From positions 62,001 through 126,000 of the forward strand of contig JAJDYE010000012.1 in NCBI GenBank assembly GCA_022822905.1: a stretch of 64,000 nucleotides of DNA. The letters run 5' to 3'. This stretch comes from Acidimicrobiia bacterium (GTDB lineage: Bacteria; Actinomycetota; Acidimicrobiia; Acidimicrobiales; Bin134). Under the pieces are notes generated by a model. It was not told the origin of the DNA. It saw only the letters and a program-made list of their open reading frames with translations, and made no database searches. Below are positions 57,853 to 64,000 of the stretch, piece after piece; the stretch's first letter is position 1; each line of letters starts with the position of its first letter. A program made the position numbers and the translations under genes.

Positions 57853-60539
57853 AGCAAACGGTCGGTCACTTCTCGAACGGCGTCGGTGATCTCCTGGTAG
57901 TCGGCTTCTAAGTCCCGGTTGCTGGGATAGCCGAGTCGTCGGGCCAGCAACAGCTCCTCATGGTCGTCATCGGGGAACACGTCTGAAGAGAGTCCTGAGA
58001 GGTGGTAGCGGGCGTTGCGGAACCGCTGGCAGAAGCGATAGCCCACATCCAGGGTGGCCCGGTCGCCGATGTCCAGCAGGTTGTGCTCCGACAGACCGGC
58101 CAGCGCGGGCAGCGTGCGATTGTCGCGGATCGAAGTCCTTCCGAATCCGTGCTGAAGCTGCATGAGCTGCACGGTGAACTCGATGTCGCTGAGCCCGCCC
58201 GCGCCGAGCTTCACGTCCCGGGCCTTGCTGCCGGTGCCCAGCCGCTCAGCTTCGATGCGGCGCTTCATCACTCGGATCTCTTCAGCCTCGGCCTCGCTGA
58301 ACTCGGGCTGATAGCACCACTTGTCGGCCAACTGGAGAAATCGGTTTCCCAGATCGGCGTCTCCCGCCACGAAGCGGCGTTTGAGCAGAGACTGGCGCTC
58401 CCATAGCTGACCCCGTTCCTCGTAATACCGCTGGTACCCCTCCAGCGATCGGGCGAGCTGTCCGTTCTCGCCCTCAGGGCGCAACCGGGCGTCGATCTCC
58501 CAGGCTCGGCCCTCGGCGGTTTGAGCCCCGATTTCTTTGAGCAGGCCCCGGGCGGTGCGGTTGGCCGCCCTGGCGTCATCAGAGCCCGCCCCCTCGTACA
58601 CGAAGATCACATCCAGATCAGAGGCATAGGAAAGGTCGAGGCCCCCATAGCGCCCCATTCCGATGACAGCAAAGGGCACCTCTGGGGCCAGCGAATCGAC
58701 GGCGGCCGCCACCGCGGCGTCGGCGATGAGAGTCAGCTCCTCGGGAATCTCGATGATCGAGGCCAGCCCCAGGATGTCTCGGGCCGCCACCCGAAGCTGC
58801 TCGCGCCGCACGAACCGCCGCAGCTCGGCCATCTGGAGGTCGTGATCGCCAGCGGCTGACTGCATGGCCTCGGTGGCCTCGGCAACCAGGGCCTCCGCAG
58901 TGCGGGCATGGGCCAGCTCCTCGGGGTTCATCAGCGAGCGGGCGAACTCCGGGTGGTTGCGCATCCACCCCGCGGCCACTCGGCTGGAACCCAGCAATCG
59001 GGCGATGTCGCTGATGGCAATGGGGGAGTCGCGCAAAACCGGGAGAATGGTGCCGACTCGAAAGGAGCCGTCTAAGAGCCAGGCCAGGCGGACGAGTCCT
59101 AGGTCGGGATCGGGGGTAGTGGCCAGAGCCTCCACCATGATGACCAGAACCTGTTGCATCACGTTGGCCCGACGGCCGAGGTTCTCGGTAAGGCGCTCGA
59201 TAGTGGCGGCGGCCCGATCGGGATCGGCGAAACCCAGCTGCCCGAGGTGAGCGGGAAGCAGCTCGCTCACCAGTCCGGTCTCGTGCATCCGGTCGAGGGT
59301 TTGACGGTAGAAGATCCGCTGGTGGATCTCCCGAACCGAGGTCTGATGGCGAGTGTGGGAGTCCTGGAATGCCTCCAGGCTTTCGAAGCCGGATGCTCGG
59401 GCCGCCCATTCCCGGTCGGCATCGGCGGTGGGCAGCTCGTGGGTCTGGCGCTCGTCGCGGAGCTGCACGCGATGCTCCACCGTGCGCAGATGGATATAGG
59501 CGGTGGTGAAGTGGACGGCGTCGGCCTGGTCGATGTACTCCCCCCAACTCAGCTGCCGAAGGGCAGTGAGGGTGTTGGGGGAGCGGATGGTGGGATCGGT
59601 GCGGCCGTGAATCAACTGCAGGAGCTGCACGGTGAACTCGATGTCTCGCAGACCCCCAGGGCCCTTCTTGAGCTCCCGGTCGCCCTTCAGCTTGGCCGAC
59701 TCCTCCACCCGCAGTTTCAGGGCTCGCAGGTGGGGCACCGTGTCGGCTTCGAGGTTCTCGCCCCACACACCTGGCTTGATGGCATCGAAAAAGGCGTTGC
59801 CCAATTCAGGATCGCCGGCTGACAGCCGAGTCTTGATGTAGGCCTGGCGCTCCCAGGGCACCGCCCAGCGATCGAAGTAGGTTCCGAACGCCGCCGGGGT
59901 GCGGCTCAGCGCTCCAGCGCCTCCTTCGGGCCGCAACTCGATGTCCACCCTGTACACCTGCCCCTCGGGGGTGAATGCGGTCAGGATGTCCAGCACTTTC
60001 CGGGCTCGACGGGCGGCTGCGGTGGAGTCGCCCTCGTGGGCGAAGACGATATCGACATCGCTGGCGTAGTTCAGCTCGTTGCCGCCCAGCTTGCCCATCC
60101 CGATGATGGCCAACGGCGGTCCTTCGTCGGCGATCTCCAAGGCACGGACGAAACAAGCGTCGGCCAACAGCGACAGTTCCCGGCCCACGGTGGCCAGGTC
60201 GGCCTCGCCCAGCAGATCGCGCAGCGCGATGCGCAGAAGCTGGCGCCGCTTCCATCGCCGCAGGCCGTCGAGGGCATCATCGTCGTCGGGGGCGGTCAGC
60301 GAGATTTTCTCGGCGGCGAAGTCGGCGGGCGGGTCGAGCACTCCGAGCAGACTGGGATCGCGCCGCACCGCCTTGCTCATGCTGCGAGAAGCTCCGGCCA
60401 GCATGGCCGCCGCCCGAGCTCGGCGCTCGTCGGTGATGCCCAGATCGTCGATGAGGGAGCGAGCGTCCTCCGGCCACGGACAGGAGGCGATCAATTGCTC
60501 AATGTCCTGGTTCTGGTGACCGAGGCCTTCAGCTTTCAT
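57834..60539 (-). CDS. glnE: glutamine synthetase adenylyltransferase/deadenylase
   Basis: 901 residues, in the family range. Two nucleotidyltransferase domains: GMGKLGGNELNYASDVDIVF (deadenylase half) and GMGRYGGLDLSYASDLDVIF (adenylylation half), each with the SDxD metal site, and helical regulatory regions (GPGGLRDIEFTVQLLQL and GAGGLSDIEFTVQLMQL). It controls glutamine synthetase activity in response to nitrogen state. ATG 60539 is 13 bases from the divergent ridA start, so its promoter must lie within ridA. Confidence 0.92.
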   Translation of the reverse strand: MKAEGLGHQNQDIEQLIASCPWPEDARSLIDDLGITDERRARAAAMLAGASRSMSKAVRRDPSLLGVLDPPADFAAEKISLTAPDDDDALDGLRRWKRRQLLRIALRDLLGEADLATVGRELSLLADACFVRALEIADEGPPLAIIGMGKLGGNELNYASDVDIVFAHEGDSTAAARRARKVLDILTAFTPEGQVYRVDIELRPEGGAGALSRTPAAFGTYFDRWAVPWERQAYIKTRLSAGDPELGNAFFDAIKPGVWGENLEADTVPHLRALKLRVEESAKLKGDRELKKGPGGLRDIEFTVQLLQLIHGRTDPTIRSPNTLTALRQLSWGEYIDQADAVHFTTAYIHLRTVEHRVQLRDERQTHELPTADADREWAARASGFESLEAFQDSHTRHQTSVREIHQRIFYRQTLDRMHETGLVSELLPAHLGQLGFADPDRAAATIERLTENLGRRANVMQQVLVIMVEALATTPDPDLGLVRLAWLLDGSFRVGTILPVLRDSPIAISDIARLLGSSRVAAGWMRNHPEFARSLMNPEELAHARTAEALVAEATEAMQSAAGDHDLQMAELRRFVRREQLRVAARDILGLASIIEIPEELTLIADAAVAAAVDSLAPEVPFAVIGMGRYGGLDLSYASDLDVIFVYEGAGSDDARAANRTARGLLKEIGAQTAEGRAWEIDARLRPEGENGQLARSLEGYQRYYEERGQLWERQSLLKRRFVAGDADLGNRFLQLADKWCYQPEFSEAEAEEIRVMKRRIEAERLGTGSKARDVKLGAGGLSDIEFTVQLMQLQHGFGRTSIRDNRTLPALAGLSEHNLLDIGDRATLDVGYRFCQRFRNARYHLSGLSSDVFPDDDHEELLLARRLGYPSNRDLEADYQEITDAVREVTDRLLYGESD

Positions 60540-60552
60540 ATGATCCCATGCT

Positions 60553-60900
60553 ATGAGCACTCCAGTCGGTCCGTATTCCCCAATCGTTCGCGCCGGTGAT
60601 TTTCTCATCTGCTCCGGTCAGATCGGTATCGCCGACGGATCACTGGTGCCCGGTGGGCTCATTGCGCAATTCCGCCAAGCGATGGCCAATGCCGAGGCGG
60701 TGCTGGCCACCGAGGGGGCCACGCTCGACGACGTGGTGAAGGCCACCGTGTTCCTGCTGCACATGGACGACTTCGGCACCATGAACCAGGCCTACATCGA
60801 ATGCTTCGGCGACAACCGCCCCGCCCGCTCCGCAGTAGGCGTCGCCGCCCTCCCCCTCGGCGCCCTAGTAGAAATCGAACTCTGGGCCTACGCGGGTTGA
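60553..60900 (+). CDS. RidA family enamine/imine deaminase
   Basis: 115 residues. AGDFLICSGQIGI, MANAEAVLATEGATLDDVVKATVF and NRPARSAVGVAALPLGALVEIE give the RidA fold and the Arg that binds substrate. It hydrolyses reactive enamines made by PLP enzymes. Divergent from glnE with almost no spacer. Confidence 0.88.
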   Translation: MSTPVGPYSPIVRAGDFLICSGQIGIADGSLVPGGLIAQFRQAMANAEAVLATEGATLDDVVKATVFLLHMDDFGTMNQAYIECFGDNRPARSAVGVAALPLGALVEIELWAYAG

Positions 60901-61019
60901 CCCAACATCACGGAGACCAGGACAGGTAGTTGGCCGCCGCCGCTCCCAGCGGTAGCGACTTTCGACATGACCTAGCATTCTGCGGCAATTGTTGTAATGA
61001 GGTTGTTTGTCGTCCTGTC

Positions 61020-61104
61020 CGCTGTTATCTTGTGACCAATCTTCCCCGTCTGGCCTGCATTGCAGGGCATGGCGGGGGTTTATCTTTTAACCGCTTGGTG
61101 GCCT
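61020..61104 (+). repeat. upstream segment shared with the relic at 26.7 kb
   Basis: 61037-61076 matches 26710-26749 at 39 of 40 positions and contains a short dyad, cctgca t tgcagg. The similarity runs on, weaker, to the start codon of the NYN gene. It is probably the promoter or leader of this gene. Confidence 0.7.
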
Positions 61105-61833
61105 ATGCCTGACACGAGAGTCGTCGTCTTCATCGACTACCAGAACGTCTACCACTGTGCTCGCGATCTGTTCGGAGATCCTGACAAATCTCCATCCGTG
61201 CTGGGAAGCGTTCATCCCCGTCACCTCGGTGAGCTTCTCTGTGATCTCGGCAAAGCGGTAGATCCCCATCGCAGTTTGGCCGGTGTCCGGGTTTACCGAG
61301 GGCAGCCTGATAGCCGTAGCGGAGCCAAACTCAGCCGAGCATTTGATCGGCAGGTGGCTACCTGGAGGGAGACACCCGGGGTGTCAGTGCATACACGTCC
61401 ATTGAAGTACCACCGGGTTTCAAACCCTGGCCGTAAAGCCAAGTGGGTCGCGCAGGAGAAGGGCGTAGACGTAATGATGGCGCTGGACATCTCCATTGGT
61501 GCTCGAAGCAACAGCTATGACGTGGCAATTGTCGTCTCCGCTGATACCGATCTTCTTCCCGCTCTGGAGGATGCCGTCAGCGTGGGCAAGCGCGTAGAGA
61601 CTGCAACTTGGTGGGTTCCAAAGTCTCCCCGCGGCCCGCTGCGGGTTCCTGGCCGCCGGATTTGGAACCACTACCTCGACAGGAGCCGGTTCGATCTGGT
61701 CCGCGATCACACCGACTATTTGTCCTGGGTTCCAAAGGGGGGCAGTCGTTCGCTGAGCGAACTCCTCAGCCGTGACGAACACGCAGCCTTTGTGGAGTCA
61801 CTGTCTGATGACCCTGATCTTGCCACGAGATAG
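61105..61833 (+). CDS. NYN-domain protein (LabA/PIN-like nuclease family)
   Basis: 242 residues. VVVFIDYQNVY starts with the family's first Asp, GVDVMMALDISIGARSNSYDVA and VVSADTDLLPALEDAVS provide the remaining acidic residues of this RNase-like fold. ATG 61105 is supported by the conserved MPDT start in the relic at 26780; a TTG 45 bases upstream in the same frame is less likely. Stands between ridA and the convergent glnR. RNA cleavage is inferred from fold only. Confidence 0.83.
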   Translation: MPDTRVVVFIDYQNVYHCARDLFGDPDKSPSVLGSVHPRHLGELLCDLGKAVDPHRSLAGVRVYRGQPDSRSGAKLSRAFDRQVATWRETPGVSVHTRPLKYHRVSNPGRKAKWVAQEKGVDVMMALDISIGARSNSYDVAIVVSADTDLLPALEDAVSVGKRVETATWWVPKSPRGPLRVPGRRIWNHYLDRSRFDLVRDHTDYLSWVPKGGSRSLSELLSRDEHAAFVESLSDDPDLATR

Positions 61834-61842
61834 ACGACGGAG

Positions 61843-62508
61843 TCAGCGCTCCCAGCGGGAGAGGCCGAAGCGGTAGCCGACGGAGCGGACGGTGGTGATG
61901 AGGCCGGCGTGCTCTTCGCCGAGCTTGGCCCGCAGGCGCCGAACGTGGACGTCCACAGTGCGGGCGCCGCCGAAGTAGTCGTAGCCCCACACCCGGCTGA
62001 GCAGCGTCTCGCGGGTGAATACCTTGCCGGGCGAACTGGCCAGGAACTTCAGCAATTCGTACTCCATGTAGGTCAGGCCGAGCGGCCGGCCGGTGATGGT
62101 GGCCTGATAGGTCTCCACGTTCAGCACCAGCGGGCCGTATTCGATGAGCTCCGGGCGCAGCGCGGTGCCCGATCGCCACACCAGGTGGGCCAGCCGGGCT
62201 TCCAATTCCCGCTGGTGGAATGGGGTGAGGCAGAAGTCGGTGTAGAGGTCGTCGCGCATCTCCAGTTCGTCTAGGCGAGCACCGGAGATAAGCAGCAGAA
62301 CCGGGATGTCCAAGCCCCTTCGGTTCAGTACACGACAGAATCCGAATGCGTCTTCGGGGTTCTCATCCACCGCCACCACCGCGCCCAGCCACCGGCCCTC
62401 CGGCTCTTGGGCGCTGCCCACCGCCTTCCAGTTGTAGCCCCCCAAGTCCAGCGTGCGCACCAGCTCCGGCGGCGGCGGATCGGGAAAAACGAGCAGCGGC
62501 TCTGTCAC
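61843..62508 (-). CDS. glnR: GlnR-type nitrogen regulator (OmpR family, atypical receiver)
   Basis: 221 residues from GTG 62508. The C-terminal winged helix (VWGYDYFGGARTVDVHVRRL, then LRAKLGEEHAGLITTV) is almost the GlnR sequence of Streptomyces. The receiver-like N-terminal half lacks the standard Lys (LTPF instead of the KPF form) and has no clear cluster of acidic residues, so phosphorylation is doubtful. GlnR controls glnA, amtB and other nitrogen genes. It follows glnA by 5 bases, so the two are co-transcribed. Confidence 0.87.
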   Translation of the reverse strand: MTEPLLVFPDPPPPELVRTLDLGGYNWKAVGSAQEPEGRWLGAVVAVDENPEDAFGFCRVLNRRGLDIPVLLLISGARLDELEMRDDLYTDFCLTPFHQRELEARLAHLVWRSGTALRPELIEYGPLVLNVETYQATITGRPLGLTYMEYELLKFLASSPGKVFTRETLLSRVWGYDYFGGARTVDVHVRRLRAKLGEEHAGLITTVRSVGYRFGLSRWER

Positions 62509-62513
62509 AGCAA

Positions 62514-63848
62514 CTACCAGGTGTTCAAGTACCGGCGGAGCTCGAAGGGCGTGACCTCCCGGCGGTACTCGGCGAACTCGGCCCGCTTGTTGCGCAAGAA
62601 CCACTCGTGGATGTGCTCGCCCAACACGTCAACCATCAGCGGCGATTCTTCCAGCACGTCCAGGGCCTCCGACAGCGACATGGGCAGCTCCTCGAAACCC
62701 TTGGTCCGAGCTTGGCCCCTGGTCATGGTGTAGAGGTCGGAGGCTGCCTCAGGAGGCAGCTCATAGCCCTCCTGCACTCCTTTCAAGCCGGCGGCCAACA
62801 CCGCGGAGAACGCCAAATAGGGGTTGGCCGCCGAGTCGAGCGCCCGGTATTCGATTCGAGTGGACGACTCCTTGCCCGGCTTCACCACCGGCACCCGCAC
62901 CAGCGCCGATCGGTTGTTGCGGGCCCACGACACGAAGGTGGGCGCCTCATCGCCGGCCACCAGCCGCTTGTAGCTGTTCACCAGCTGGTTGGTGACCGCG
63001 GTGATCTCCCGGGCGTGGTGCAGCAGGCCGGCAATGAAGGCCTTGGCCGTTTTCGACAGGCCGTAGTCGTCTCCGGCGTCGTGGAAGGCGTTGATGTCGT
63101 TTTCGAACAGCGACATGTGGGTGTGCATGCCCGATCCCTGTACGCCGTTGAGCGGCTTGGGCATGAACGTGGCGTGCAGATCCCGGTCGAGCGCCAGCTT
63201 GCGCACCACCAGCCTCAGTGTCATCACGTTGTCGGCCATGTTCAGCGCCTCGGTGTAGCGCAGGTCGATCTCATGCTGGCTGGGGCTGTCCTCGTGGAAG
63301 GAGTACTCCACCGGGATGCCCATGGCCTCCAGCATGGTGATGGTGCGTTTGCGCAGCGGGCTGGCCACATCCGCGGTGGTCAAATCGAAGTAGGAGGCGT
63401 TGTCCAGCGGCGTCAGCGGCTGGTCGGGATCGCTATGTCGGAAGTAGAAGAACTCCACTTCGGGAGCGGTGTAGAACGTGTAGCCCATCTCGGCCGCCTT
63501 GGCCAGGCTGCGGCGCATCACCCAGCGGGGATCGCCCTCAAAGGGGGTGCCGTCGGGGTTGCGGATGTCGCAGAACACGCGTCCGGAGGGCTCTTCGGGG
63601 TCGGCCCACGGCAGCAACTCGAATGTGGACGCGTCGGGCACGGCCAGCACATCGCTCTCCTGCACCCGGGAGAAGCCATCGATGGCCGAGCCGTCGAATT
63701 GCAGCCCCTCATCGAAGGCGTCGGCCAACTCCGCCGGAGAGATGGCCACCGACTTGAGCTGGCCCAGCACGTCGGTGAACCAGAGTCGGATGAGGCGCAC
63801 CCCCCGCTCCTCCACGGTGCGAAGCACATAGTCCTTTTGCGGTTCCAT
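62514..63848 (-). CDS. glnA: glutamine synthetase type I
   Basis: 444 residues. EGLQFDGSAIDGF, APEVEFFYF, GVQGSGMHTHMSLF and RALDSAANPYLAFSAVLAAG are glutamine synthetase I landmarks. Length and the LYTMTRGQARTKGFEELP region are closer to the alpha group than to adenylylated beta enzymes, whose site lies in NLYDLPPEE. A Tyr is present but in a different setting, so control by the nearby GlnE is uncertain. ATG at 63848. Confidence 0.9.
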   Translation of the reverse strand: MEPQKDYVLRTVEERGVRLIRLWFTDVLGQLKSVAISPAELADAFDEGLQFDGSAIDGFSRVQESDVLAVPDASTFELLPWADPEEPSGRVFCDIRNPDGTPFEGDPRWVMRRSLAKAAEMGYTFYTAPEVEFFYFRHSDPDQPLTPLDNASYFDLTTADVASPLRKRTITMLEAMGIPVEYSFHEDSPSQHEIDLRYTEALNMADNVMTLRLVVRKLALDRDLHATFMPKPLNGVQGSGMHTHMSLFENDINAFHDAGDDYGLSKTAKAFIAGLLHHAREITAVTNQLVNSYKRLVAGDEAPTFVSWARNNRSALVRVPVVKPGKESSTRIEYRALDSAANPYLAFSAVLAAGLKGVQEGYELPPEAASDLYTMTRGQARTKGFEELPMSLSEALDVLEESPLMVDVLGEHIHEWFLRNKRAEFAEYRREVTPFELRRYLNTW

Positions 63849-64000
63849 GGCGAATTACCGGCTTGTACCGGAGAGAGACTCTTGCGGTTCCATAGGAGAC
63901 CACCAGAGTGCCCTGCCGCCGGTTGTCAACGCCAGCCCATTGGCGGCGTTCACAAACCCTTCACAATCGGGAAAATCTCTGGAAACACGGCTCTGGCACG
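63849..64000 (-). promoter_or_regulatory. upstream region of glnA
   Basis: On the minus strand a TTGACA lies at 63929-63924, and two TGTGAA elements, 11 bases apart, lie near 63950-63966 (gtgaa, gggttt, gtgaac). They resemble half sites of GlnR operators, but the fit is partial. No -10 at the standard spacing after TTGACA is clear. Confidence 0.3.

Overview
The window is high-GC actinobacterial DNA. Supporting signs are a WhiB regulator, an orphan GlnR beside glnA and glnE, a topA with Lys/Ala tail and no zinc fingers, a Gram-positive-type Tad pilus cluster with a DUF4244 pilin, many GTG starts and ATGA gene overlaps. The many LLM flavin oxidoreductases, COG2159 amidohydrolases and CoA-transferases suggest an uncultured Acidimicrobiia-like lineage; that placement is inference.

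Layout. 1-5.2 kb: a gamma-glutamyltransferase coupled to an ATP-grasp ligase fused to a degenerate M20 domain, then a self-contained ECF sigma / membrane-protein regulon with two divergent ECF-type promoters. 5.2-5.6 kb: HicBA toxin-antitoxin. 5.7-13.1 kb: catabolic block (DUF1214 protein, two alpha/beta hydrolases, two tandem LLM oxidoreductases, an enoyl-CoA hydratase, an amidohydrolase). 13.1-13.9 kb: a lipoprotein. 13.9-27.4 kb: a defence or accessory island with an Xre regulator, a SNF2 helicase-DUF3883 / DUF1156 methylase / DUF499 ATPase operon whose methylase is split by one in-frame TAG, a three-gene TIGR04255 operon, a decayed copy of the tRNA-Thr locus, a relic of an NYN gene and a YafQ-DinJ pair, ending at an intact tRNA-Thr(CGT). 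27.5-33.4 kb: core operon topA, MFS protein, tmk, holB. 33.5-39.5 kb: nhaA, RsbW/RsbV-type partner-switch genes and a Tad pilus cluster. 39.6-43.7 kb: two BMP-type ABC permeases, an MFS exporter and a DUF4389 protein. 43.7-48.3 kb: a second catabolic block (amidohydrolases, CoA-transferase, SDR). 48.3-51.2 kb: tRNA-Pro(CGG), a response regulator, STAS protein, NfeD protein and WhiB. 51.2-54.2 kb: selA and selB. 54.2-57.9 kb: FxsA, Mrp, an A-type Fe-S carrier and a fused Fe-S/shortened molybdopterin-domain protein. 57.8-63.8 kb: glnE, ridA, an NYN nuclease-like gene, glnR and glnA.

How the parts work together. The sigma operon probably forms an envelope or osmotic stress loop: the sigma factor would read its own promoter and that of the divergent TM-helix protein. 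The helicase, methylase and ATPase look like one phage-defence machine, whose methyltransferase has motif I and motif IV on opposite sides of a stop codon. The tRNA-Thr locus appears twice in direct orientation (one copy degenerate, with the end of holB attached), so the island edge has a visible rearrangement history. The glnE-glnR-glnA region is a nitrogen-control neighbourhood resembling the glnE/glnA2 arrangement of mycobacteria. No CRISPR array, insertion sequence, rRNA or replication origin was seen.
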